The notes: generated by a model from the letters alone, not told the origin. Shown: positions 21,264 through 32,463, numbered from the stretch's first letter. The stretch is DNA of 64,000 nt from Mytilus californianus (GCF_021869535.1 NW_026262668.1:24433732-24497731); one strand, 5' to 3'. Numbers and translations are program-made.

Positions 21264-21640
21264 GCCCCCACATAAATAAAAATAAGGAAATGTTGTATGA
21301 TTGCCAATGAGACAACTCTCCACCAGAGACCAAATTACAAAGAAGTTAACAACTATAGGTCACCGTATGGCCTTTAGCAATGAACAAAACCCAAACCGCT
21401 TAGCCAGCTATAAAAGCCCCCGAAATGACAAATGTAAAACAATCCAAACAAAAAACTAACGGCCTGATTCATGTACAACACAATGAACGAAAAACAAATA
21501 TGATATACATCAACAAACGACAACCATTGAATTACAGGCTCCGGACTTGGGACAGGCACATGCAGAATGTGGTGGGGATTTAAACATGTTTGCAGGTGCC
21601 CAACCCTCCCCTTACCTAGAACAGTGGTGTAACATATGCA
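21264..21640 (+). repeat. dispersed repeat family 1, insertion in the C-D spacer
   Basis: Copy in + orientation starting near GGAAATGTTGTATGATTGCC and ending near CAACCCTCCCCTTACC. The A-B spacer reads through the matching place (about 1420-1460) without it. Confidence 0.7.
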
Positions 21641-22189
21641 TGCTCTGTATGCATGTGTTTGCCCCAAGTCAGGAAAATATCGTCAGGGGTTATTTGTTGT
21701 CGTATCTTATTGTTTTTTTTTGTAATTTGGAGAATTTGTGTTGATGGCAGATCTTTGCTAATTCTGTTTATTAAAGCACAACTTTCATATCCTTCGAACA
21801 ATTAGAGCTTCACATATTGTAGACATCTGTCTAAGAGCGAAGACTGTGTCTTGCCGTCTAGATGTCATTTGAATTTTTACTCGTTGGTTGCTATCTCGTT
21901 GACGCTAACCCCCTTATCCTTGTTGTTTATCGTGTTGACAAAAAAATAAAACAAAAATAGTATCTATAGATCTATCCGTAGAATTTCTGATATTTTTCAA
22001 GGCACTTTAAAAAATCTTTTTACTGTCTTTTTCTGTATATTTCAATGTTTCTATTAACTTATTTTCCTGCTACACAATTAAGGTTTTTTTTCAGTTTAAT
22101 TATTCAAAATTAAGTTAGATTACATCTACCATATCAAATTTCTCTTATTCGAACTCATACCATAGAAGTTTTATATTGGCTACTTCCAT

Positions 22190-23290
22190 GCTCAAACAAA
22201 GGTTTGACTTTTTTGCCTGTAACAAAAGTATCCCTCATTCTCAACTTGATGACATATTGCACTTATCATTTATTGTTATGCCCCACCTAGGGGCATTATG
22301 TTTTTGGTCTGTGCGTCCGTTCATTCTTCCGTCCGTCAGTTCGTTCGTTCGTCCGTCTGTCCCGCTTCAAGTTAAAGTTTTTTGTCCTTCAGGTTAAAGT
22401 TTTTGGTCAAGGTAGTTTTTGATGAAATTGAAGTCCAATCAACTTGAAACTTAGTACACATGTTGCCTATGATATGATCTTTCTAATTTTAATGCCAAAT
22501 TAGAGTGTTGATCCCTATTTCACGGTCCACTGAACATAGAAAATGATAGTGCGAGTGGGGAATCTGTGTACTATGGACACATTCTTGTTTTGGATAGCTT
22601 TGATTCGCAAAAAAGGATAACCAACGTAGATAAAACTGTATTGTTTTATTTTAAGAAACAAATCCTAATTTGTTGAAAAAAATCCCTCCGATTTTACAAA
22701 ACAAAATCTGAAACTGACATCGTTAAGTGCATTATTTTTTTATTGACGTTAAATTTCATATGCATTTCGGCATTCTTATGGTAACGATGAGTGTCCCTAT
22801 GTTAACTTTTAATCCTAAGAAACAGACTTCATAAGGGAGAGGGGCTAAAAGTATCCTTTGATATTACACTTCTGTATAACGATGATTTTCTATTACTGTG
22901 TTGTTCAAAGTTTGATAACTAATTTTTATTAGGTCGATACATACAGTTGAACTTCACTTCAAGTATACCACAGAGGAAGCTGTATGTAAATCTGCTTCAT
23001 ATCTTGGGTATCATGACTTGGTAATCGTATTTGTTTCATGGTAACATTATATATATTCCGTTTGTTGTATAGCAACATCAAATCTGTTTTGTTTTTTTCA
23101 TGGCTTTCGATGGGTGCACCAGTGGTGCATTTTAAAAAAGAACAAACCATTCCGATACACATGAGTTAATCGGTGGTTTTGGTAGAGTTCCTGTTGCTTA
23201 ATTGTGTGTCCACTGTATTTTGTTGAACGGTCTATTTTATTTTTTTTTTTTATCTTTTTGTCTTTGTGATAAGTGTCACTCTTTTAATAT
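22190..23290 (+). mobile_element. decayed reverse transcriptase relic in the C-D spacer
   Basis: Third paralogous spacer relic, interrupted by the insertion at 22274-22590. The best readable part is after 22680. Multiple stops. Confidence 0.5.
22274..22590 (+). mobile_element. short non-autonomous element inside the RT relic
   Basis: Begins TGTTATGCCCCACCTAGGGG, has a CCGT/TCGT run, then a body with AAGTCCAATCAACTTGAAAC and ends near GGACACATTCTTG. Sequences of this form are common molluscan dispersed elements. The A-B and B-C relics lack it, so it inserted after the duplications. I could not define a clean target duplication. Confidence 0.6.
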
Positions 23291-23319
23291 GATTTTCCTT
23301 ACCTTCTTGATATAAATAA

Positions 23320-23478
23320 AGGCAACAGTAGTATACCGCTGTTCGAAACTCATAAATCCATAGAGATACAAACAAATCCGGGTTACAAACTAAAACTGAG
23401 GAAACGCATCAAATATAAGAGGAGAACAACGACACAACAAAAACACAACATTAAAATGTAACACACACAGAAACGAAC
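23320..23478 (-). repeat. dispersed repeat family 3, insertion in the C-D spacer
   Basis: Runs from AAATAAAGGCAACAGTAG to ACACACAGAAACGAACC. A longer copy is at 56592-56815. The B-C spacer shows the uninterrupted site near 11765. Orientation is arbitrary. Confidence 0.6.
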
Positions 23479-23789
23479 CTTGTTATTCTTAATTAGAAAT
23501 TCGGCGAATGCATCCAGGGAATTCTTTTAAATTTGTAATTGCAACACCATTTCAATATATCATTATTACTATTATTTGTTTTTACTTTTGCATAATGGGT
23601 TTTGATGTCCTACATAGAGATTATAGTGTCTGCATGTAGGTAAACTTTAGGAATATTTCAAATTATGCGTACAATGTCCTATCTGTATTAGTTTGGTCAG
23701 TTGTCAATTGACGCTTTCGACTGTTCTGTTTTCATATAGGGTACTGTGAAATTGTCTTCCTAAAGATATTGTTTGGGTACCTTCTAACA

Positions 23790-24230
23790 GCACGGATCCG
23801 GCATACTGAAATCAGTATCCTACTTCATATTGCATTGACAAGGCATTAGCACTGAGGGCGCAAGACATTTGGACTGAATCATATCTATGACCATGGTATC
23901 AATTCAGTTAAAAAATTTGGGGTCAAGTTAACGATTTGGGCTAATCTTATTTTCTACCTTTATGTTTCTTATAGACAAGTTATCTATATCAGTACCAATA
24001 TTTGATATTAAATATATAATATATCACTTAAAAATAAATGAAAAATACAACCTGCATACAATATGGTCATTTGAAAAGCATGTTAGTTCCAAAAGATAAG
24101 AACTTGAAGTCTTAGACCATTTAATGGAAATGAGTTGAGATCAGGCAGTACTACACGTTTACAGTTTTTAAAAGATGTTAGCTTTAAAATCAGGACCGCA
24201 ATCAATCTTTGAGAATAATTGACTGGATGT
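23790..24230. other. conserved spacer block, C-D copy
   Basis: Third copy of the block at 3270-3670 and 12080-12500. Confidence 0.4.
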
Positions 24231-25084
24231 ACTTTTATATCTTAACTTAGCTGTTTTATATCTGCATGCAGGTTGTTCATAGTTTAAAACAAACATTTGA
24301 GCGGTATTAATACACATCTTGCTAAAAATCTCATTTCTTTTTCACCGTGATCACTGTCTTGCAAACAGAAGGGGTGCATAAAACATGAAATGTTATAAAT
24401 AGAATCTCATTTATTGCATTTCGAATATTAATAAATAGTTAAAATATAGATATGATACCCGTGAATTACATGTACATGTGAGGATTAGCTCAAAATGTCG
24501 ACATGCCATTGGCCCAAACGTAATATATTTTTAGACCAAATTACACACCAATTACCACATCTCCCAGGACTGAGCATGGAACGAACATACTTATTTGATA
24601 TTTAATAGTGCACATGGCGTTTTCAATATCACACCCGTACCAAACCGAGACACTAATATAATCCGAAGAGCTCTGCTCGATGCATTTTATTGGTTGAGGG
24701 TTGAAACGTTGTGCGATATTGAAAAAATCCATATCATATATACTTTACTTTTCTGGTATTGAAGTGTGAATATATACCGGAACCAATACAGAAACAGTCA
24801 GTAAATAACACTATATTTTCTATAAAATACTTCATCATTGACAAATAATAACAAAATTCCATTCAATGCAATCAAACTGTTTATATTCAACCAATAATCA
24901 ATGTTTTTCCCTGTACAAGTGCAACATAGCTTTAGCATTTTAAAAGAATTTCTGTGGTAGCTTTAATTTATGAGCACTCTATGTCAATATATAAACAATT
25001 GAATTTGAGCAAGAGCTGAAGACCTCTATGAATTCTCCCCACTAGACCAAATCACTTATTTAAAACGAAATGTTTTATATAAAA

Positions 25085-25810
25085 AGCAGAACATGTGGTA
25101 TGATTGGTCGGTTGATAACAAAGCTTTACGACAAAAGAGATGATTGCAGCTTCCCAATTGTGAACTTTCCATTTCTATGTAGCAACATTCCTGCAGCGCC
25201 TGCATACGGAGCATATATCTGCCAGTTGATACGATATTCCAGAGGTTTTATTTCCATTCATTTTATTGATAGAGGGGTGCTTCTCACAAGGAAGCTATTA
25301 AACCAAGAGTTCCAAGTGGTGAAGTTGAAATCATCCCTTCGTAAATTTTACGGACGCAATCATTGGTTGACCGTTATGGAATATCCGTTTCACAGATGAT
25401 AGCGGATATGTTCAAAATGTCGTCACTACATCCCCACCCCTTTTCACGAATGTGAACTACGGAATTAGACTTATTAGCGGGTTTGTACTAACATGAGCAA
25501 CACGACGGGTGCCACATGTAGATCAGGATCTGCTTACCCTTCCGGAGCACATGACATCACCCCCAGTTTTTGGTGGGGTTCGTGTTGCTCAGTCTTTAGT
25601 TTTCTATGTTGTGTTTTGTTAACTATTGTTTGTCTGTTGGTCTTTTTCTTTTTTAGCCATGGCGTTGTCAGTTTATTTTCGACTTATGAGTTTGAATGTC
25701 CCTTTGGTACCTTTCGCCTCTCCTTTGCTAATGAGACAACTTTCCATAAAAGACCAAATGACGTAAAAACTACGGTACCCCATTTTTCATTTTATTCACA
25801 AAACATGAAA
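25085..25810 (+). mobile_element. reverse transcriptase fragment with tail in the C-D spacer
   Basis: One frame from 25070 to 25399 holds the C-terminal part of an RT: KLYDKRDDCSFPIVNFPF, then NIPAAPAYGAYICQLIRY, then LLTRKLLNQ and LKSSLRKFYGR. This is a different subfamily from the element at 13440, which has GDVPLSPSYGVY. A 300-bp tail follows with a T-rich hydrophobic open frame (25493-25816) that I treat as part of the element. The catalytic half is missing. Confidence 0.65.
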
Positions 25811-25861
25811 AATTGAACTGGGAAAATTGTAGGGGACAAAGGTTGAAGAAATACATTTTAA

Positions 25862-26020
25862 GTACTAGGTATTATATTTGTGATAAGATTTGACAACCGT
25901 TAATAAACCTTAAGTTGTAATTAATTAATATAATGATATTTCGTACACCAAGAAATAACTAAATAACTTGATCCGAATCGTACTAAAATAAAACTGTTCT
26001 TGACAAAGAATTATGCAGTT
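25862..26020 (+). repeat. paralogue of the inverted-repeat arm, unit D
   Basis: Single + orientation copy corresponding to 4962-5118 and 12790-12960. Confidence 0.6.
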
Positions 26021-26194
26021 TACTATATGTTTAACAGTAGATATTTCATATACAGTTATTGCCCTTTTCTTTAGAATTCTTTATTGTTTTATAGATGCAT
26101 GTAGTTCACTGAAGCCAGTCACTCCTAGAGCCTGTAATTCAGTGATTGGTGTCTGTCACAATTGTTTGTCGTTTATTGTCCCCCGTACAATGCA

Positions 26195-26850
26195 TAGAAA
26201 TGTCCGTCTGTACGTCCGTTCGTCCGTCTGTCCCTTCATCCGGTCTTGTTATCACTCTCACGTGTACAATTCTTGAAAGATTTTAATAAAACTTATATCA
26301 TAGGTTTATATCGGCACTGTCTCAAACAAGTTCGAAAATCAGTGCCGATCAACAAAAAGAGGAATGCTCCTTGGAAATATTAATTATATGGAAAATTGCA
26401 TTGTTAGCGCTCTCATTTGTACAATTTCTTCCAGGTTTTCATGAAACGTATATCATAGGTTTGTATCAGCAATGTCTCGGACAAGTTCGAAAATCAGTGC
26501 CGATCAATAATTTTTAATAGAGTTATGCCCCTTTGAAATAATAATCATATGGAAAATTGCATTGTAAGCGCTCTCACTGGTGCAATTTTTGCCAGATTTT
26601 TATCAAATTTTAATTAAATGTTTAATCAGCAATGTCTTGGACAAGTTCAAAAATCAATGCTGATGAAATATTTTTAAAAGAGTTATGACCCTTGGAAATA
26701 TTAATTATATCTGAAATTGCATTGCATTTGCTCTGAAGTCTTCATTTCTCTAAAATATTTATAAATTTATAAAAAAATTAAAGAAATTTTTAGTTTTTGC
26801 TAATGGCCAGATTAAATATGTGCAACGCGAGGGACATTGGAACTCCGTTC
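26195..26850. repeat. CCGT/CTGT head and uninterrupted ~175-bp repeat series
   Basis: A short CGTC/CTGT run, then three successive units beginning near 26300, 26457 and 26620. It provides the empty site for the 13440-15023 RT insertion. Confidence 0.7.
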
Positions 26851-26864
26851 TTTTATTTTATTTT

Positions 26865-27075
26865 TCTTAAATCAGGTCTTTGGTTTTCACGTTTGAATCG
26901 TTTTACATTTTGTCAAGTCGGAGCCTGTTAAAGTTAACTATACGGTATGGGGTTTGCTCATTGTTGAATGCCGTAAAGGAACCTGTAGTTGCTTACATCC
27001 ACGTCTTTTGGTCACGGATGAATAGTTGTCTCATTGGCAATCATACCACATCTCATTATGTTTACGTGGAGTGAT
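26865..27075 (-). repeat. dispersed repeat family 1, partial copy upstream of unit D
   Basis: Near-identical to 15425-15640. Confidence 0.6.
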
Positions 27076-27427
27076 TTAAGACTTGTCATATGATTTTTCA
27101 CTTTAATATCCATAATTGAAGGGGTGTCATGTCCTTTACATTTCTTCTTAGTTAACTTTTGTTTTCACTGTTTCATTGTCGTCTCCTTACTTTCTCATGA
27201 GGTTATATTTAATACCAATCAATGACCACTCGAGATTTATGAATGTTATTCTTATTTAAAATTTTGACAATTTTATATAGCAGGAGGTTATGGGTTTTTA
27301 ATATTTCTACTATTTCAATTCTTTTTTATTTCAGATTATTTATATGTTACTTATTTCGGTCATTCAGAATTGTAAAAAAAAAAAACTTGCAGCATAATGA
27401 CGTAATAGTCGTTTCGCCTTGACTTCG

Positions 27428-27436
27428 TATTTATAT
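27428..27436 (+). promoter_or_regulatory. candidate TATA box, unit D
   Basis: TATTTATAT in the same CGCCTTGACTTCG context, 119 bp before the ATG. Confidence 0.3.
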
Positions 27437-27555
27437 ATCCTGACAATTGGTTATGTGCAAATAACCGATTGTTGTTATTAATAATCTTGAACGTCCCTTT
27501 TAGTTTTATTCATTTCATACTCATCATATTGTTATATGCTTATCGGTTTAACAAT

Positions 27556-27739
27556 ATGAAGACTATTCTTATCGGAGTTGTTCTGGTCTTGAAAGTTGTA
27601 TGGTCGCTGGAAACGTAAGAGGGAAAACTACCAATACTAAAATGAAACGGAATACCGTTAAATATTGATATAGATGTTTCTGAGTTTAACAGAAGATTTG
27701 CCGATATTGTTAGCAAAGGCATACCCGTAGAAATATCAG
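27556..27739 (+). pseudogene. unit D exon 1 with two in-frame stops
   Basis: Reads MKTILIGVVLVLKVVWSLET and then TAA where unit C has TTA. Nine codons further GGA is TGA. The donor GGTAATTTAAG is intact at 27740. Confidence 0.8.
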
Positions 27740-27829
27740 GTAATTTAAGAATTGTATATACATTTGTATTTATTTTGATGATACTTAATCAGTTTGTTTA
27801 TGATAAATATATTTTAAAATCTCAAAATA

Positions 27830-28135
27830 TTGACAGTAAGGGCCGTTTGAGAAATTACCCGTACGACATATGTGATATTTTCAATTGTTTCATTTCGTTT
27901 CTATGTATAGCAATATTTCCTATGCATGAGGAGTATATGCATTGAGAATATATCCCCAAGTGGATACCACATTCCAGGGTTGCATTTCCTATTATGATTT
28001 CCATCATAGAGGGTTTCTGCTAACACGGAAGCTTTAGTAAATTAGAAGTCATCTTTTCAGGTAAACGTTTAAAGGATGCGGCCATGAACGACCGTTATGG
28101 AAAATGTTTGTGTGTCAAATATTCCATTTACTTTA
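27830..28135 (+). mobile_element. reverse transcriptase relic in intron 1, unit D
   Basis: Third paralogue of 6920-7210 with multiple stops. Confidence 0.5.
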
Positions 28136-29149
28136 TTTTTGTATAGTGCCTTGTCAAAATCTAGGCTGGCTATCGTAAATTCTATGCTTTTATAATGCCA
28201 ATCATTATAGGTAAAATAACCCCGATATAAACATGAATGAAGTGAAGCCGCTGTTCCGGGATTGTAAGCACTAGTAGCCATTACTTCAACGAAAACACAG
28301 TCAATATTGCGATGAATAAAAATTTAAAACTAACATCGATTACCAAAACCCAACACGAGTGTATTCATAAAATTTGAAATATAAAAAATCTACAAATCAA
28401 ATGTTTGGCCTAAAAAAAACAAATTTGAGAAAAGTAAGTATCTGATCATTGGAACCTCCTCGCGTATAAATCATCCGCTGCTTTTAATTTCTGTCTCGTC
28501 TTCTTCTATTTTCATTTTGCCTTTTCTGATTACTTTTTCAACATCAAGCACTCGTTGAATTCGATTTTTAAAGGGAAACTAAGTGATGCAAGCTATCAAG
28601 TTGTGAATCATGAGGTACTATCATCCCCGAAATAATAGTATCTTCCATGTTTGTCCGGTAGAAGTTATCATCATCATGTCTGTTATTCAGTATCGTTTTT
28701 CGACTTCCTAAAGTAATGTTTTTCACAAATCTTATTACAAATTGATTTATATCGAAATAGAATCATGCTTGCCTTTACTATTGCAGTCATGGTAATACAT
28801 CAAGGATAATATTAATAAAAGATGATTTTATCGTTTTGGGCATCCGCATTCTTGGGAAGATAGTAAAGTACTATTATCAGTGCATTACCAGTGGTTAGTA
28901 AATGATAGTGCAAAACCAAATTTCAATAGTTAATAACCATGTTCTATCATATTTGAATATCATCAGCAAACTGCAGCGGATTTTAGAATGACCTTGTCAC
29001 AATGTGCAATGCTACAATTTAAATTAAGATGATTTTATCGATCAAGGTTGTCTATTTAACACCGTAACAAAAATCTTTAAATATTGTTTTGATCGGCAGT
29101 AACGTTAATTTTGTTTTTTGAATAAAAAATCAACATAACTAAATATATA

Positions 29150-29835
29150 TTGCTATATATGTACAGCTAGGAGTACTCATAATCCTACATCCTTTCGAGA
29201 CTGTTTTCTTATATTTTGGCATTGCACAAGGTCACGTGTTTCGCAGACTGTCTATGACGTCATTACACTAAATCTGTTGGATGTATACGGATTGATACTT
29301 TAGTCTGGGAGAACATTTATTAGTTGTAATCAGCTTTGAACTAGGCTAAGCCTTCAGCAACTGCTAGTACTCTTATATCGGTGCGTTGTATCAAGTGTTT
29401 TTATTTTTATGCAAGTTGTTATTTTATGCTTCGTAACGAGTTAAGCCATTTGGAACTATTTTTTACAGTTTCTTCTTATGTTGTGCTGTTACACCACTGT
29501 CCCAGGTTAGGGGAGTGTGATCGTTCACAAACATTATCAACCCCGCTATAGTTTCTTGTGTCTGTCCAAAGTCATAAGCTTGTAATTCGGTCGTTGGTTC
29601 ATGGCTATCATGTTTGTTTTCCGTAAATTGTATAATTGTGAATTAGGCCGTTAGTTTTCCATTTGAAACGTTTTAAATTTTTCATGTAGAGGCCTTTTAA
29701 AGCTGTCTATACAGTATGTATTTTGCTCATTTTTCAAGGCCAAACGATGAAATATAATTTTATATCGACGTCATTTGAACTAAGGTGGATAGTTGTCTCA
29801 TTGAAATCTCACCACATCTGCTTATTTTTATGCGT
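29150..29835 (-). repeat. dispersed repeat family 1, long copy in intron 1 of unit D
   Basis: Paralogue of 17660-18345 with matching ends, including CACTGTCCCAGGTTAGGG. Confidence 0.65.
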
Positions 29836-30141
29836 ATCGCATGTTGACCTCGATAGATATCTTTTGGTTGAAAAGTGTTGAAACAACATGTCATGAATAT
29901 CTATGGTAATTAAATTTAGAAAGCCATGTGAGAAAAAATGTAAATAGGAAATATTGCTTCATTTTCTTTCTTTCTTGTTCATATATGAATGTGTATGTGT
30001 TAAGGATTTGTTACGAAACTATACTGTTTTATTATTTGTATTAAAATCTTCAAAGCGAAGTTTAAAGGCTTGTTGGATTTTCTCCGTTTTTCCTCCTTCC
30101 AATCGAAAGTTTCTTAAAATCATAAGTCAAATGACCGAAGA

Positions 30142-30151
30142 TTCTACAGTA
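30142..30151. repeat. SINE target site duplication, left (TTCTACAGTA)
   Basis: Repeated exactly at 30400-30409. Unit C has the unduplicated site ATTCTGCAGTATGTTAGG near 18621. Confidence 0.85.
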
Positions 30152-30399
30152 GGGGCCACGGTGGTCGAATGGTCTAAGTAGTCGAACTACTGTATCACTA
30201 ACCTGTCAACAGGTTATCAGTCCGAGTTCCGCACGTGGCAGGTGCGTTAGACCCCAATCTTAATTGACTAGTATTGTCAGTTTTCCTGCCGAAGGTCGAT
30301 GGTTCTCTCCGGCTTCCTCCACCAATAAAAACTGACCATCACGAAAAAAGCACTATAGTGTTGAAAGTGGCGTTAAACGTCAAACAATCAATCAATCAG
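30152..30399 (+). mobile_element. tRNA-derived SINE in intron 1 of unit D
   Basis: A 248-bp insertion. The first about 85 bp are tRNA-like, with an A-box-like TGGTCGAATGGTCTAAG and a B-box-like AGTCCGAGTTCC, the RNA polymerase III internal promoter. A central body has TCTCCGGCTTCCTCCACC, a segment I recognise from molluscan SINE families. The tail is CAATCAATCAATCAG. Flanked by a 10-bp duplication, with an empty site in unit C. It needs a partner LINE for mobility. Confidence 0.85.
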
Positions 30400-30409
30400 T
30401 TCTACAGTA
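30400..30409. repeat. SINE target site duplication, right (TTCTACAGTA)
   Basis: Exact match to 30142-30151. Confidence 0.85.
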
Positions 30410-30670
30410 TGTTAGGCTTACATATATAGTTGGATTGGAGTAATTAAAAGGAATCAATGCACAAGTTTGCATTTTGATGGAACAAAAGGAGTTTTTGGTT
30501 TGCATTTAGGAATTTTAGAGGGGTGAAAATAACAAAACGTTTGTATTTCCCCTTAAGAAGTAATCAACGTAACCAACATCCCTTTTATACAATTGAGTAT
30601 AGTATGTTGTGCGCAGCCTCAATTATTTTATGGAGACGTTATAATCTACTTAGTTAGCAATGTTTATCAG

Positions 30671-30769
30671 AGAAACTTTCAGCTTATTTGAAAAGTGATC
30701 AATTTAAAGAAGTCGTGAGCAATGAAGCCAAAGTAGACATTAAAGCAATAGAACAGCAAGCTTTGAATG
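30671..30769 (+). CDS. unit D exon 2: helical linker
   Basis: 99 nt, KLSAYLKSDQFKEVV then SNEAKVDIKAIEQQALN. Acceptor TTTATCAG and donor GTAAGG. Open, no lesion. Confidence 0.7.
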
Positions 30770-31143
30770 GTAAGGTATATAATGTGATTATCAATTGTAA
30801 ACTAAACTTACTACAAGGTAACCTATTCCAAACTACTTTTAGTATGACACTACTTGAGTTTTTTTACGTGTTGTTTTAAAATGTACTAGCTATGTAATTG
30901 GTATAAATTGTTATAAGCAGAGACATAATCAAACTCCTGTACGATCAAACAATGCTATAGCTTCTATACTTTAAGTAATTTAATCTTAGAAAGTCGTATC
31001 AAGCTGGAAACAAAATTCAGTGTACATTTGCTAGTTTAAGTAATTTTTTTGTTCTACAGAGTAAGCAAAGTCCCGTATGTGAGAATCACAATAGTAACGG
31101 CGCTGAACAATTTTTTTATGATTTTTTCGCTCTCTATTTAAAG

Positions 31144-31218
31144 ATATATTCAAGCCTTATGTTAACAGCGGCGAATTTAAGCAAGATCTGAGGATAATAT
31201 CGGCCTTGATAACCAAAG
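31144..31218 (+). pseudogene. unit D exon 3 with damaged 3' boundary
   Basis: Encodes IFKPYVNSGEFKQDLRIISA then LITK. At 31215-31221 the sequence is AAAGTAG. One G present in B and C (AAAGGTAAAC) is absent, so either the donor or the reading phase is lost. Confidence 0.7.
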
Positions 31219-31265
31219 TAGACTTATTTAATGATTTCTGTTTTTGTTTCTTATCGGTGTTTCGA

Positions 31266-31408
31266 AAAAGGTAAAATAACAAAAAAATTCCAAGGAAAAT
31301 TCAAAACGGAAAGTCCCTTAACAAATGTCAAAATCAATAGCTTAAACACAACAAACGAATGGAAAACAACTGTCATATTCCTGCCTTGGTACAGACATTT
31401 CCTCAAGT
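31266..31408 (+). repeat. dispersed repeat family 4, insertion in intron 3 of unit D
   Basis: Starts AGGTAAAATAACAAAAAAAT and runs through TCAAAACGGAAAGTCCC to CAGACATTTCCTCAAG. Unit C reads straight through TTTCGAAAATATAG without it. A minus-strand copy is at 60380-60510 and a fragment at 43895-43945. Confidence 0.65.
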
Positions 31409-31459
31409 ATATAGTTTTTATTATTTTAAAAGATTACAATCATTTATGAAATAATATTC

Positions 31460-31815
31460 GATCCCAATAGCCATATGTGATTAATCATTATGGATCACAA
31501 TATCCATATCTAATCAAAAGATTACAACAGCAATACACAATGAATGGACCACAACAGCCATAAAAAATGAATAGCCATATACAATAAATTGATCTTGATA
31601 GCAATTATATACATTTGTACAATAAATGGAGCATGATAGAAATATACAATAAATAGATCACTATAACCATATCCGATAAATGGATCACAACAGCCATGTA
31701 CATGTACAATACATGGATCACAATAGCCGTAAACAAGAAAAAAGATTCCAAGAGCCTTATACAATACATGGATCATAAAAGCCATATACAAAAAATGAAT
31801 CGAAATATACAGCAT
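31460..31815. repeat. 27-bp minisatellite in intron 3, unit D
   Basis: About 12 copies of the shared 27-bp unit, more irregular than in C. A partial AAACAAGAAAAAAGATT monomer near 31732 links it to the higher-order form in C. Confidence 0.8.
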
Positions 31816-31980
31816 TAAAGATAATGGAACTATGATTTAATACATTCGTCTTTGGTATATGATACAAGAAAACTTTATATTGTATATTAAACATTTGTTT
31901 ATTGTTGCCCTCAATCTGTAGTGTGTATTTGTTGGGGAAACTGTTTCTTACCTAACATCGTCTTTATTAATGTTTTATAG

Positions 31981-32390
31981 CATCTGAAATACGGCCAGCA
32001 TTTTTCGTCTCTATTATGCAGCACCCTTATACACTGACTGGTATAGATGATGTAGTGAAGTTTGACAATGTCATCGTAAACATAGGGGGAGGGTATGACA
32101 AGTCAACTGGTGTTTTCACCGCAGGAAGAACAGGACTATATCAAATATCGTGTACGATTATTGGAGATAACGGACATGTTGTACACTACTTGCTAGCTAA
32201 AAACGATGCAGAATATATTATGGGATTTTCAACCAGAGGAGAACACACATCGAGCACTATAAATGCAGTTATTGCAATGCATAAAGGCGATCGTATTTAT
32301 ATCAAACACCGAGCCACTCACTGGTCGGAGAAGATTACAGGTCTAAATCATTCATCTTTTTCTGGTTATTTTCTGCAGGATTTGTATTGA
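31981..32390 (+). CDS. unit D exon 4: C1q domain
   Basis: Acceptor GTTTTATAG, then SEIRPAFFVSIMQHPYTLT. Landmarks are VNIGGGYDK, GVFTAGRTGLYQISC, MHKGDRIYIKH and SSFSGYFLQDLY. No stop. Closest to unit C, with substitutions mainly at loop-like positions such as GFSTRGEH and HWSEKITG. Confidence 0.85.
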
Positions 32391-32457
32391 ACTCTTTCAC
32401 GACGTAATTTTCATTGTATTTGTTGGCAGACCATGGCGAAATGGTCACATGGATTTT

Positions 32458-32463
32458 ATTAAA
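32458..32463 (+). promoter_or_regulatory. candidate poly(A) signal ATTAAA, unit D
   Basis: 68 bp after the stop codon at the conserved position. Confidence 0.35.

Larger units (their letters stand above)
27556..32390 (+). pseudogene. C1q-domain secreted protein gene, unit D (multiple lesions)
   Basis: Exon equivalents are 27556-27739, 30671-30769, 31144-31218 and 31981-32390. Exon 1 carries TAA at 27616-27618 and TGA at 27643-27645, ending translation after 20 codons. At the end of exon 3 one G is missing, so the sequence AAAGGTAAAC of unit C is AAAGTAGAC here. Splicing at that GT would shift the frame into exon 4. Exons 2 and 4 are open. The C1q exon is as well conserved as in the intact unit, so the lesions are young, or exon 4 is used with other upstream exons, or gene conversion maintains it. 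It is closest to unit C in sequence and in intron content. Confidence 0.75.

Noticed and set aside
30152-30240. Functional tRNA gene
   Set aside because: The cloverleaf cannot be completed and the sequence continues into a SINE body with target duplications.
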